This document shows positions 32,171 to 43,303 of a DNA stretch of 64,000 nt, in pieces. The position numbers and the translations under genes are program-made. Position 1 is the stretch's first letter. Every line of letters begins with the position of its first letter. The DNA is from CAJCJE01 sp036494465 (lineage in GTDB: Bacteria; Actinomycetota; Actinomycetes; Mycobacteriales; Pseudonocardiaceae). Under the pieces are notes generated by a model, which ran no database searches, had not been told where the DNA came from, and saw only the letters and a list, made by a program, of their open reading frames with translations. The DNA lies in contig DASXOJ010000046.1 in the NCBI GenBank assembly GCA_036494465.1, positions 87,435 through 151,434 of the forward strand. The letters run 5' to 3'.

Positions 32171-32185
32171 AACGGAAAACTGTTA
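32171..32185. promoter_or_regulatory. Shared motif AACGGAAAACTGTTA, copy 2
   Basis: Identical in all 15 bases to 23309-23323; the next base differs. It stands between the chitinase and the acetamidase-like gene, 28 bases from the 12-base-arm repeat. Confidence 0.4.
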
Positions 32186-32212
32186 ACGGATCGTCCGCCT
32201 GGGCTAGTGGCA

Positions 32213-32246
32213 AGGTCTGGACCAGTCTGGTGAGTGGTCCAGACCT
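32213..32246. promoter_or_regulatory. Inverted pair of DasR/chitinase-element-like 12-mers
   Basis: AGGTCTGGACCA and, 10 bases on, its exact complement TGGTCCAGACCT. Each resembles the GntR-family DasR consensus TGGTCTAGACCA and the 12-base repeat element of Streptomyces chitinase promoters (as remembered). The inverted arrangement and its place 225 bases upstream of the chitinase suggest control by a DasR-type protein encoded elsewhere. Confidence 0.6.
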
Positions 32247-32505
32247 ACCCGAATTGGCCACGCACCGTAACCCCTGCTCAGCCCAGACCCACTCGGGAAG
32301 TCGCCTCGTCACCCGACCAGCCCACCGCGCGATATGACAAAGCAACCGGCGTGCGGTGTCGTTTGGCGTTAACCGCAAACAATGACTCGTTCGGCACGGT
32401 GCGAAAAGGCGAAAGCCCCGATTTCCCCGACACCCGATCTCGACCGGTACGGCACGGGATGGTTGGCTTGGCCGTCGCAACGCAAGCGCGAATGTGGAGG
32501 TGGCA

Positions 32506-33417
32506 GTGCGGATCGGCACCGAGTCGGTACACCACGCCTGGGACAACAGCATCGCCCCGGTTCTGGAGATCGAGCCTGGTCAGGTCGTCGAACTCGACCT
32601 GCTCAACTCCTCAGGCGGTCAACTCGGCCCCGACTCGACCGTCGCCGACGTCGCCGCGCTCGACTTCGCCAGGGTCAACCCGGTCACCGGACCCATCGCC
32701 GTGCGCGGTGCCCAGCCGGGCGACGCGCTGCGCGTGCGAGTGATCGAACTCGGCGTGGACAGTTGGGGCTGGACCGCGTGCATCCCCGGATTCGGCCTGC
32801 TCACCGACGAATTCCCGGACGCGCACCTGGCCGTGTCGAGCATCGCCGACGGCACGATCGCCCTCCCGTTCGGACCGACCCTGCCCGCCGTGCCCATGAT
32901 CGGCACCCTCGGCGTCGCCCTGCCCGAACCCGGCGCGCACTCCCTGGTCCCGCCGAGCCGCCACGGCGGCAACCTGGACATCCGCCACCTCACCGAGGGC
33001 GCCACCATCACGTTGCCGGTCGGCGTCGCGGGCGCGCTGCTGTCCGTCGGCGACGCGCACGCGGCCATGGGCGACGGCGAGGTGTGCGGCACCGGCATCG
33101 AAACCTCCGCGCGCACCGTGCTGGAAATCGACCTGCTGCCCGGTGCCGCCCCGCGTTTCCCGATCCTGGAAACCGCCCCCGCCGCCAACCGGGTCGGCCC
33201 CGCCCTCGCCACCACCGGCGTCGGCCCCGATCTGATGACCGCCGCCAAGGACGCCACCACAGCCATGGTCGAGGAGATCGCCCGCCGCACCGGCCTGGCG
33301 CCGATCGAGGCGTACCTGCTGGCCAGCACCACCGCCGACCTGAAGATCAGCGAGATCGTGGATATGCCGAACTGGGTGGTGTCCATGCACGTACCCCTGA
33401 GTGTTCTCAGGGATTAG
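32506..33417 (+). CDS. Acetamidase/formamidase-family protein
   Basis: A 303-residue protein of the FmdA_AmdA family (PF03069). The family core reads RVNPVTGPIAVRGAQPGDAL, a HGGNLDIRHLTEGATITLPV stretch and GDAHAAMGDGEVCGTGIET with the metal-binding histidine and acidic residues. It ends with ISEIVDMPNWVVSMHVPLSV. It would hydrolyse short amides (formamide, acetamide) or related compounds. The GTG at 32506 has GGAGG five bases upstream, chosen over a GTG at 32494. It shares its upstream region with the chitinase. Confidence 0.83.
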   Translation: MRIGTESVHHAWDNSIAPVLEIEPGQVVELDLLNSSGGQLGPDSTVADVAALDFARVNPVTGPIAVRGAQPGDALRVRVIELGVDSWGWTACIPGFGLLTDEFPDAHLAVSSIADGTIALPFGPTLPAVPMIGTLGVALPEPGAHSLVPPSRHGGNLDIRHLTEGATITLPVGVAGALLSVGDAHAAMGDGEVCGTGIETSARTVLEIDLLPGAAPRFPILETAPAANRVGPALATTGVGPDLMTAAKDATTAMVEEIARRTGLAPIEAYLLASTTADLKISEIVDMPNWVVSMHVPLSVLRD

Positions 33418-33458
33418 CCCGATGCCCCGCGCGGCCCGCGACCGGTACAAATAGCGGT

Positions 33459-33830
33459 ATGAAGCTGATCCTGAACGTCATCTGGCTGGTGTTGTGCGGC
33501 TTCTGGATGGCGATCGGCTACTGCGTGGCCGGTATCATCTGCTGCATCCTGATCATCACGATCCCGTTCGGCATCGCGTCGTTCCGGATCGCCGGTTACG
33601 CGTTGTGGCCGTTCGGCCGCACCATCGTGGACGCGCCGGACGCGGGCGCGGCCTCGCTACTCGGCAACATCATCTGGTTCATCGTCGCCGGCCTGTGGCT
33701 GGCCATCGGCCACCTGATCACCGGTGTCGCGCTGTGCGTCACGATCATCGGCATCCCGTTGGGCCTGGCCAACTTCAAGCTGATCCCGATCTCGATGATG
33801 CCGCTCGGCAAGATCGTCGTCGAGACCTGA
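33459..33830 (+). CDS. YccF-domain inner membrane protein
   Basis: A 123-residue membrane protein with a duplicated YccF motif. One half reads LNVIWLVLCGFWMAIGYCVA then ITIPFGIASFRIAGYALWPFG, and the other ends IGIPLGLANFKLIPISMMPL. It has four hydrophobic segments. YccF proteins are uncharacterised; E. coli YccF has the same duplicated layout. The ATG at 33459 starts MKLILNVIW. It is a single gene between the acetamidase-like gene and a convergent small gene, one base apart. Confidence 0.85.
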   Translation: MKLILNVIWLVLCGFWMAIGYCVAGIICCILIITIPFGIASFRIAGYALWPFGRTIVDAPDAGAASLLGNIIWFIVAGLWLAIGHLITGVALCVTIIGIPLGLANFKLIPISMMPLGKIVVET

Positions 33831-33831
33831 G

Positions 33832-34065
33832 TCACGAGGCCGTTTCGATCGAGCACACGCGCTCGAACCCGGCCGCGACCGCCATTCCCGACCCGTCATC
33901 CGTCGAGTGCTGGGCCGTGTCGGCGAGCAGGTGGGCGGCGGCGAGGCACGCGCCGGTCCGGGGATCAGGCTGGTTCAGGAAGAACAGCGTGCCGAACAAC
34001 CCCGCTGCCACCAGCAGCACCGACGCCACCACGACCAGCCCCGGTACCGGAGTTTTTCCTTTCAC
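33832..34065 (-). CDS. Small single-helix membrane or exported protein, unknown
   Basis: A 77-residue protein with a basic start, a hydrophobic helix (about residues 8-31, LVVVASVLLVAAGLFGTLFF) and a polar extracytoplasmic tail with two cysteines (TGACLAA, ERVCSIE), possibly disulfide-bonded. It starts at a GTG at 34065. I recognise no family. It lies close to the second gene scar and ends one base from yccF. Confidence 0.5.
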   Translation of the reverse strand: MKGKTPVPGLVVVASVLLVAAGLFGTLFFLNQPDPRTGACLAAAHLLADTAQHSTDDGSGMAVAAGFERVCSIETAS

Positions 34066-34117
34066 GCCAACGAACCTAGCCGCCGTTCGTGGCCGCTCCC
34101 GGTGGAAGGTGTGCAGA

Positions 34118-34214
34118 TCAGGTGTACGTTTTGCCGAGCTCCGCGAGCCGGGCTTCGAGCGAAGCGCGGATCCCGGCCACGGCATCGGCGCCGACCGCCA
34201 GCCGCAGCGGCCGG
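34118..34214 (-). pseudogene. 3' remnant of a short-chain dehydrogenase
   Basis: The frame ending at TGA 34118-34120 reads PLRLAVGADAVAGIRASLEA with a short RLAELGKTYT tail. This is the usual C-terminus of SDR proteins of the oxidoreductase group (PPLRLxxGxDA...RxxL). Upstream the similarity stops at about 34210, where a plus-strand regulator fragment begins. The Rossmann fold and active site are absent. Confidence 0.6.
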
Positions 34215-34403
34215 TGGGCCAGCCGCGACGTCGTCGAGTGGAGCCAGGGTCTGAAGATCCTGCACCACCCGCTGGTCGGCGAGCTCACGCTGCGACCAGA
34301 AGCGGTCACCTTCCCCGGCGACCCCGACCAGACCATGATCGTGTTCCTCGCCGAACCCGGTTCGCCCGCCCAGCACGCATTGGACTTGTTGGAAATGTCT
34401 TGA
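34212..34403 (+). pseudogene. 3' remnant of an MmyB-type XRE regulator
   Basis: The frame RWASRDVVEWSQGLKILHHP, then LVGELTLRPEAVTFPGDPDQ and a closing TMIVFLAEPGSPAQHALDLL, is the C-terminal part of the MmyB-like ligand domain of actinobacterial XRE regulators. The N-terminal HTH and most of the sensor are missing. It begins where the opposite-strand SDR remnant ends, so both lost their 5' halves together. Confidence 0.65.
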
Positions 34404-34422
34404 CCGCGATCGGGCATGGCGG

Positions 34423-34815
34423 TCAGTCCCAGTAGCTGAACAACGCCTCGCCGAGCGTCGTGGGCTTCCAGTACCGGACATCGGCCGTCGAGACATCAGG
34501 CCACCGACTCGGGTCGAACGGCGAATCCAGTTCGGCCTTGGTCAGCACACGCGCCCCGGTCAGCGCCGCCACCAGAGCGGGCTCGTCGAGGAAGGTCAGC
34601 GGGCCGGAGTCGTGCTTGTCGGTCCTCGGCACCGCTATCGCGTAACTGGCCGAATCGTGAGCACGGATGATGGCTACCGTCCGGTCGCCGTAGTCGAGGA
34701 CGGCCTGGTCGAAACTTGGCGTCACGCCGTCGGCGAAGCGGAATTCGGAGACCGATCCTCCGGTGCGCCGGGCGGCGTCGTGGCACCTGGTGCGAAACGT
34801 GCGGCGGTCCGGCAT
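34423..34815 (-). CDS. Unknown soluble protein
   Basis: A 130-residue protein without signal or membrane helix. It contains two beta-rich halves (VTPSFDQAVLDYGDRTVAII and a tail ADVRYWKPTTLGEALFSYWD). I do not recognise a family. The ATG at 34815 is the plausible start, though no strong ribosome site is present. It may belong to small uncharacterised actinobacterial proteins linked to SMI1/immunity folds, but I have no motif for this. It is divergent from the DinB gene by 47 bases. Confidence 0.6.
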   Translation of the reverse strand: MPDRRTFRTRCHDAARRTGGSVSEFRFADGVTPSFDQAVLDYGDRTVAIIRAHDSASYAIAVPRTDKHDSGPLTFLDEPALVAALTGARVLTKAELDSPFDPSRWPDVSTADVRYWKPTTLGEALFSYWD

Positions 34816-34862
34816 CGGCCAAACGTAGCCAATGTCGATCGGCCGGGCGCTACGGTCGGTTC

Positions 34863-35318
34863 GTGACGACCAGTCGGGATGATCTGCTCGACCTGTCCGA
34901 CTACGCGTGGCAGCGGCTGCGGAAGCGGCTGACCGGCCTCACGGATGCGGAGTACCGCTGGCAGCCTGCCGAGTCCGGCGCGGTGACCGCGATGCCGTGG
35001 CGGCTCGGCCACATCGCGGATTTCCTGACCGAGCAACGCAACGCGGTCTGGCTCGGTCTGTCCGCGACCGGGATCGAACGCGACGGCGAGCCGGACACCG
35101 CCACGGCCGCGTTGGCGGCACTGGATGCCGCGTATGCCAGTTGGCGCGCGCTGCTCGAGGCGAGCACCGAGGAAACGCTGGCCGCGCCGATCGGCACACC
35201 GGCGGGGCGCTACGGCGAGGCCACCCGGCGTTCGTTCGTGTTGCACGTGCTCGATGAGCTGATCCACCACGGCGCGGAAGCCGCGTTGTTGCGCGACCTC
35301 TACTCGGCGACGCGCTAG
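34863..35318 (+). CDS. DinB-superfamily protein
   Basis: A 151-residue four-helix-bundle protein of the DinB/YfiT type. The GHIADFLTEQRNAVW helix with its histidine near residue 50 and the C-terminal LHVLDELIHHGAEAALLRDL with two more histidines give the expected metal triad. The family includes mycothiol-dependent enzymes and many unknowns. It starts at a GTG at 34863 (VTTSRDDLLDLSDYAW). It is followed after nine bases by a lipoprotein gene. Confidence 0.75.
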   Translation: MTTSRDDLLDLSDYAWQRLRKRLTGLTDAEYRWQPAESGAVTAMPWRLGHIADFLTEQRNAVWLGLSATGIERDGEPDTATAALAALDAAYASWRALLEASTEETLAAPIGTPAGRYGEATRRSFVLHVLDELIHHGAEAALLRDLYSATR

Positions 35319-35327
35319 GTTGCCGGA

Positions 35328-36053
35328 ATGAGGATTCACCGGGGGTTGGTTCGCGCTGGTCAGGTCTGCGTGGTGGTCCTCGCGCTGGCCGGTTGCTCGA
35401 CGGTGGTGACCGGGTCGGCGGTGCCGGTTCCTGGCGCACCGGCCACGCCGCGCTCGCCGGGCCCGTCCTCGTCGAATCCGTCGGCCGCGCCGCCGGCTTC
35501 GGTGCCGGGCTGGCAGGTCGTGCTGGCGACCAACGCGGGGCTCGCCTACGACGTGCCGCCCGACTGGAAGGTGGCCACGCCGGACACGGTGATCGGGTTC
35601 ACCGACCAGCAGGGCAAGCAGGTGGTCGGGATGAGCGACTCGGCGAGCTACAAGGTCGGCTACTGCCAGGGCCACAGCGGCAGTTCCCGTGGCGGCGTCG
35701 GCGTGAACAGCACGAACACGACCGACCCCGGCCAGGCGGCCAGCGACTCGGCGCAGAAGTGGGCCAACGCGGGCTACATCTCCGAGGTCGACGTGCCGCC
35801 GACGATCACGGCGGGCACGCCGCAACCGGTGACCGTGGCCGGTGTTGCGGGCATGCTGGTGCGCGACACGCTGACGGTCGCCCAGCACAGCCCGTGCGAC
35901 CCCCCGACGGCCGAGGTCGACGTGCTGGCGCTGCCGCTGTCGGCCCCGAACACCGGGTGCGATCAGCTGATCCTCTACGCCGACCAGGGCACGCCGGACT
36001 CCGCGCCCGCGCAGGAGCTCCAGCAGATCATCGGCAGCCTGCGCGCGGCGTGA
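35328..36053 (+). CDS. Putative secreted lipoprotein
   Basis: A 241-residue lipoprotein. The signal peptide is RAGQVCVVVLALAGC with the lipobox LAGC and the lipid-carrying Cys23. A proline/serine-rich linker (about 28-60) leads into a folded domain with four cysteines (YCQGHSG, SPCDPP, NTGCDQL). The layout resembles the LppX/DUF3558-like or sensor-domain lipoproteins of actinobacteria but is not decisive. It follows the DinB gene by nine bases, and its 3' end is convergent with metH. Confidence 0.75.
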   Translation: MRIHRGLVRAGQVCVVVLALAGCSTVVTGSAVPVPGAPATPRSPGPSSSNPSAAPPASVPGWQVVLATNAGLAYDVPPDWKVATPDTVIGFTDQQGKQVVGMSDSASYKVGYCQGHSGSSRGGVGVNSTNTTDPGQAASDSAQKWANAGYISEVDVPPTITAGTPQPVTVAGVAGMLVRDTLTVAQHSPCDPPTAEVDVLALPLSAPNTGCDQLILYADQGTPDSAPAQELQQIIGSLRAA

Positions 36054-36059
36054 GCCAGA

Positions 36060-39692
<3,633 letters not shown>

Positions 39693-39699
39693 GTGCGCA

Positions 39700-39786
39700 C
39701 CTCCCAGTCGTCGAATGGGAGGCGCCCTTGTTTCGCGAATCCACCGAGCGTGGCGGGCCATCCGGCCCGTTGCAGCGCCTCTCGGT
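39700..39786 (-). promoter_or_regulatory. S-adenosylhomocysteine (SAH) riboswitch with ribosome-site hairpin
   Basis: On the minus strand the metH leader folds as the SAH riboswitch consensus. P1 is ACCGAG (39786-39781) with CTCGGT (39748-39743). P2 is CGGGCC (39769-39764) with GGCCCG (39759-39754). The GCTGCAACG core follows AGGCGC (39780-39775), which can pair as the P4 pseudoknot with GCGCCT (39725-39720). Next, CCTCCCA (39722-39716) pairs with TGGGAGG (39706-39700), hiding the GGGAGG ribosome site. The P4 strand and this anti-ribosome arm share CCT (39722-39720), so ligand binding should free translation: an ON switch. SAH accumulates when homocysteine recycling stalls, which fits metH. 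Confidence 0.85.
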
Positions 39787-39878
39787 TCAGTTGATGAATA
39801 TACTCTTCAAGCCTTGCCGCTCAGGGGTCTCTCCAGCCCGCCTCGACCGGCCGTTGATCCATGCAGGTCGGGAAATGC

Positions 39879-40580
39879 TTACCGGGCCGCGCCAATCGGC
39901 CGGACGACCACCGTGTTCACGTCCACCCCTTCGGGTTGGGCCAGCGTCCACATGATGGAATCGGCGATTTCTGCCGCGGTCAGGTTGCGGCCATCCGGTG
40001 CGCCGCCGTGCACGTCCCAGAACGGCGTTTCCACTCGTCCTGGCGCGATCAGCGTGACGCCGATGCCGTCGTCGGTCACCTGTTGGCGCAAGTTCTCGGC
40101 AAGGCCGGTCACCGCCCACTTCGTGGCCCCGTAGAGGTTGCCGCGCGAATGTGTCAGCCCGACCGTGCTGCCGAGCAGCACGATCCGGCCCTTGCTCGCG
40201 CGCAACGCGGGCAGCGCCGCCTTGATCAGCACGGCGGGCCCGAGCACGTTGGTCAGCACCATGTCCCGCCACTGGTCCGGGTCGCCCTGCTCCAGGTTGC
40301 CGATGGTGGCGAATGCCGCGCTCGCCACGACCGCGTCCAGCCGCCCGAACCGGTGCCCGGTCTGCTCGATCGCCGCGCGTACCGCGTCGTAGTCGGCGGT
40401 GTCACCCGCGCAGGTCAGCAGCTCGTCCGGGCGACCGAGCCGCCCGGCGAACGCGGCCAGCCGCTGGACCGAGCGCCCGGTCACGGTGACCCGGTGGCCG
40501 CGGGCCAGCAGACGCTCGGCGGTCGCCGCGCCGATGCCGCTGGCGCCGCCGGTGATCAGGGTTACTGAGGGTTCGATCAT
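39879..40580 (-). CDS. Short-chain dehydrogenase/reductase
   Basis: A 233-residue classical SDR. The cofactor site is TLITGGASGIGAATAERL, the LVLTNVLG region is present, the active site has the serine in VLLGSTVGL, and YxxxK is in NLYGATKWAV. The GIGVTLIAPGRVETPFW stretch is typical of 3-ketoacyl reductase-like SDRs. It would reduce or oxidise a small carbonyl substrate with NAD(P)(H). It is divergent from a merR gene across 57 bases that hold a MerR-type inverted repeat, so regulation by it is likely. Confidence 0.87.
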   Translation of the reverse strand: MIEPSVTLITGGASGIGAATAERLLARGHRVTVTGRSVQRLAAFAGRLGRPDELLTCAGDTADYDAVRAAIEQTGHRFGRLDAVVASAAFATIGNLEQGDPDQWRDMVLTNVLGPAVLIKAALPALRASKGRIVLLGSTVGLTHSRGNLYGATKWAVTGLAENLRQQVTDDGIGVTLIAPGRVETPFWDVHGGAPDGRNLTAAEIADSIMWTLAQPEGVDVNTVVVRPIGAAR

Positions 40581-40597
40581 GTGCGCGAATGCTAGAA

Positions 40598-40615
40598 GTT
40601 GGAGTGGCCTCTAAC
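40598..40615. promoter_or_regulatory. MerR-type operator between SDR and merR
   Basis: GTTGGAG-TGGC-CTCTAAC is an inverted repeat with one arm mismatch, centred between the divergent SDR and merR starts, the normal place for a MerR dimer to twist a promoter. Confidence 0.6.
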
Positions 40616-40637
40616 TCAAGCGTTTAGGCTGGACGAC

Positions 40638-41048
40638 ATGGAGACCGTCGCGCGGCTCACCATCGGCCAGGTCGCGGAACGCACCGAACTGAGCGTGCAC
40701 GCGCTGCGCTTCTACGAGCGCGAGGGGCTGTTGGCCAATCCGGTGCAGCGGGACAGCGCGGGTCGGCGGGTGTACGACGAGTCGGACGTGGAATGGCTCA
40801 ATATCTGCGGCAGGCTGCGTGCGTCCGGTATGCCGCTGCGCGTGATCCGCGAGTACGCCGAGCTGGTCCGGGCAGGCGCGGGCAACGAGGCGGCGCGGCT
40901 GGGACTGCTGCGCGAACACCAGGAACGCGTCGCCGACCAGATGCGCGAGCTGACCGAGTGCTACGAGCTGATCAGCCACAAGGTCAAGATCTACGAACAG
41001 CACCTGGCCGACGGCGAAGCCGACCAGCTGTGGAGCCCCGCTCGCTGA
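40638..41048 (+). CDS. MerR-family transcriptional regulator
   Basis: A 136-residue MerR protein. The N-terminal winged helix begins LTIGQVAERTELSVHALRFY (the VSVHTLRYYE-type motif) and continues EREGLL and RVYDESDVEWL; the long dimerisation helix follows. No cysteine pair for metal binding is seen, so it belongs with MerR-like regulators of redox or aromatic/aldehyde substrates. It is divergent from an SDR with a shared operator, a usual MerR-SDR pair. Confidence 0.88.
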   Translation: METVARLTIGQVAERTELSVHALRFYEREGLLANPVQRDSAGRRVYDESDVEWLNICGRLRASGMPLRVIREYAELVRAGAGNEAARLGLLREHQERVADQMRELTECYELISHKVKIYEQHLADGEADQLWSPAR

Positions 41049-41054
41049 GGCTGG

Positions 41055-41699
41055 TCATGGCCGCAACGTGCGCAGGTACGCGATGGCCTGATCGATGGCG
41101 ACCGCGAGCGGTGTGCTGTCTCGGCGGGTCTGGCTGAGCAGCAACCCACCCTGAACCGCCGCGAGCAGCGCGAGCGCGAGCCGGTCGGGGTCCGCGTCGG
41201 CGCGCAGTTCGCCCCGGTCGCGCATGGCGGTGATGCCCCGGTGGAGCAGCTTTTCCCAGCGGACGAAGGACTCCGCGAGTTCGCCGCGCGCGTGCTCGTC
41301 GGTCTCGGACAGCTCGCTGGCGAGAGTACCGATAGGGCAGCCGCCGACATTGTCGCGCTGCCGTTGCAGTTCGACCAGATCGTCGCGCCACGCCTCCAGC
41401 GCCGCGAAGCTGTCCAGCCCGGCCAGTGACTTTCCCTGGAATCCGAGCACCTCGTCGGCCTGGTGCTCGATGACGGCGTAGACCAGCGCGTCCTTGTCGG
41501 CGAAGTAGTGGTAGAGCTGCGATGTGCTGACGCCGGCCTCGGCCTGCACGTCCGCGATGGTGGTGCGGCCGACGCCCCGGTCGAGCATCAGCCGTGAGGC
41601 GGCGGTGACGATCCGCGCCCTGGTCGCGCGGCCTTTCGCGGTCAGCCGGTGGTTGCTCGTACCGCGTTGCCGGGCCGCGCTCACCCGTCCGTTGCCCAT
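41055..41699 (-). CDS. TetR/AcrR-family repressor
   Basis: A 214-residue TetR protein. The HTH reads RIVTAASRLMLDRGVGRTTI then EAGVSTSQLYHYFADKDALV, and the ligand domain includes the TetR_C-like DNVGGCPIGTLASELSE motif found in QacR/YxaF-like repressors. The ATG at 41699 begins MGNGRVSAARQ. It is divergent from an SDR with two TGGAG-type operators between, so it most likely represses the SDR and itself. Confidence 0.88.
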   Translation of the reverse strand: MGNGRVSAARQRGTSNHRLTAKGRATRARIVTAASRLMLDRGVGRTTIADVQAEAGVSTSQLYHYFADKDALVYAVIEHQADEVLGFQGKSLAGLDSFAALEAWRDDLVELQRQRDNVGGCPIGTLASELSETDEHARGELAESFVRWEKLLHRGITAMRDRGELRADADPDRLALALLAAVQGGLLLSQTRRDSTPLAVAIDQAIAYLRTLRP

Positions 41700-41720
41700 G
41701 GGGTCGAGCGTACCAAATTT

Positions 41721-41770
41721 TGGAGTTGACACTCCATTTTTCACTCCGCAGTATTGGAGCATCAGCTCTA
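41721..41770. promoter_or_regulatory. Two TetR-type operators in divergent promoter
   Basis: Site 1 (41721-41736) is TGGAGT-TGAC-ACTCCA, perfect. Site 2 (41755-41770) is TGGAGC-ATCA-GCTCTA with one mismatch. Centres are 34 bases apart. Both lie between tetR (41699) and the SDR (41792). Confidence 0.7.
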
Positions 41771-41791
41771 AAACTACTGAGGAAGCCGATC

Positions 41792-42541
41792 ATGACTGAG
41801 TCGTTCACCGACACAACCGCCCTGGTCACGGGCGCCACCAGCGGCATCGGCCGAGTCGTCGCGGGCAAACTGGCGCAGCGCGGCGCACACGTGATCATCA
41901 GCGGCCGCAACACCGAACGCGGTGAGCGGGCCGTCCAGGAGATCCGCGCGGCAGGCGGCACCGCGGACTTCGTCGCCGCCGACCTTGCCGACACCGCGAG
42001 CGTGCGCGCCCTGGCCAAGCAGGCGATCACGCTCGGCGGCGGACACGTCGACGTGCTGATCAACAACGCGGGCGCGTTCCCGTTCGGCCCGACCGCCGAC
42101 ACCAGCGAAACCGATTTCGATGTCGTCTACGCGACCAACGTGCGCGCGCCGTTCTACCTGGTCGCCGAGTTGGCACCGGCGATGGCCGCGCGCGGACGCG
42201 GCTCGATCGTCAACGTGAGCACGATGGTCGCCAAGTTCGGCAAGGCAGGCATGGCGCTCTACGGGTCGAGCAAGGCCGCGCTCGAACTGCTGACCAAGGC
42301 ATGGGCCGCCGAGTTCGGCCCGAACGGCGTCCGGGTCAACGCGGTCAGCCCCGGCCCGACCCGTACCGAGGGCACCTCCCCGATGGGCGATGGCCTCGAC
42401 CAGCTGGCGTCCACCGCTCCGGCCGGGCGGGTCGGGACCCCGGACGAAATCGCCGAGGGCATCCTGTTCCTGGCCTCGGACGCGGCCAGCCTCGTGCACG
42501 GTGTGGTGCTGCCGGTCGACGGGGGTCGCGTGGCCGTCTGA
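41792..42541 (+). CDS. Short-chain dehydrogenase/reductase
   Basis: A 249-residue classical SDR. The cofactor site is LVTGATSGIGRVVAGKLA, then INNAGAFPFG, the serine in NVSTMVAKFG and the YxxxK in LYGSSKAALE. Its C-terminus TRTEGTSPMGDGLDQLASTA and ASLVHGVVLPVDGGRVAV is typical of the FabG-like group. The ATG at 41792 has TGAGGAA eight bases upstream. It is divergent from tetR, with operators between; a gntR gene follows 16 bases after its stop. Confidence 0.9.
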   Translation: MTESFTDTTALVTGATSGIGRVVAGKLAQRGAHVIISGRNTERGERAVQEIRAAGGTADFVAADLADTASVRALAKQAITLGGGHVDVLINNAGAFPFGPTADTSETDFDVVYATNVRAPFYLVAELAPAMAARGRGSIVNVSTMVAKFGKAGMALYGSSKAALELLTKAWAAEFGPNGVRVNAVSPGPTRTEGTSPMGDGLDQLASTAPAGRVGTPDEIAEGILFLASDAASLVHGVVLPVDGGRVAV

Positions 42542-42557
42542 CGCCTATGGTGAAGAA

Positions 42558-43277
42558 GTGACCGAACCCAAGTACCGACAGGTCAAGAATCAACTGGTCG
42601 CCGAACTCCAGGACATCCCGCTCGGGCGGCCGATCCCGCCCGAGCGGGTCCTGGCCGGTCAGTTCGCGGTGGCGCGCTCGACGATCCGCAAGGCGATCGC
42701 CGAGCTCACCGCCGAGGGGCGGCTGCTGCGCACGCACGGCAAGGGCACCTTCGTGGCGCAACCCCAGCAGGCGCAACGCCTTCCGCTGGCGATGACCTCC
42801 TACACCGAGTACATGCGCGGCCACGGCCGGGTGCCGTCCTCCCGGCTGCTCGAACTGCTCCCCGTGCCCGCCGACGACGAACTGGCGCAGCGGCTCGCGG
42901 TCACGCCCGGTTCGCGGGTGCTGCGGATCGCCAGGCTGCGGCTGGCCGACGGTGTCCCGGTGATGGCCGAGACCACCCACCTGTCCCTGGTCCGATTCCC
43001 CGGCCTGCGCAAACACCTCACCCAGGACGCGTCGCTGCACCAGATCCTGGCCGCCCGCTACGGCGTCGAACTGCCCGGCGCGGAGAAGAGCGTCGAGACG
43101 GTGCTGGCCGGTCCGGCCGAGGCGCGGCTGCTGGACGCGCAGGTCGGCCAGCCGATGTTCCTGATCCGCAGGCAGTCCTTTGACGCGCACGGGCGGCCGG
43201 TCGAATGGGCGCGGTCGATCCTTCGCGGCGACCGGTACAAGTTCGTGGCAGGTTGGACGCCGAAGAATCAAAACTGA
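42558..43277 (+). CDS. GntR-family regulator, HutC/UTRA type
   Basis: A 239-residue protein. The N-terminal winged helix contains RVLAGQFAVARSTIRKAIAEL and RTHGKGTFVA. The C-terminal UTRA effector domain reads LPLAMTSYTEYMRGHGRVPS and ends FDAHGRPVEWARSILRGDRY. HutC-type UTRA domains bind small molecules such as sugar phosphates or amino acid derivatives. The GTG at 42558 is the only usable start. It is followed in 26 bases by an aldo-keto reductase. Confidence 0.87.
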   Translation: MTEPKYRQVKNQLVAELQDIPLGRPIPPERVLAGQFAVARSTIRKAIAELTAEGRLLRTHGKGTFVAQPQQAQRLPLAMTSYTEYMRGHGRVPSSRLLELLPVPADDELAQRLAVTPGSRVLRIARLRLADGVPVMAETTHLSLVRFPGLRKHLTQDASLHQILAARYGVELPGAEKSVETVLAGPAEARLLDAQVGQPMFLIRRQSFDAHGRPVEWARSILRGDRYKFVAGWTPKNQN

Positions 43278-43303
43278 ACAACCACGAATAGGGAGGGCAT
43301 CAG

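Larger units (their letters stand above)
31989..32505. other. Regulatory region between chitinase and acetamidase-family gene
   Basis: No convincing gene is present in these 517 bases. It contains three structured sites listed separately: an AT-rich repeat at 32068-32094, the AACGGAAAACTGTTA motif at 32171-32185, and the 12-base-arm repeat at 32213-32246. The chitinase ATG lies to the left and the acetamidase-like gene starts at 32506. The composition is notably less GC-rich than the flanking genes. Confidence 0.7.

Noticed and set aside
32115..32552. 145-residue minus-strand frame in the chitinase upstream region
   Set aside because: No family motif, poor start, and it covers the DasR-like and other palindromic sites; better explained as regulatory DNA.
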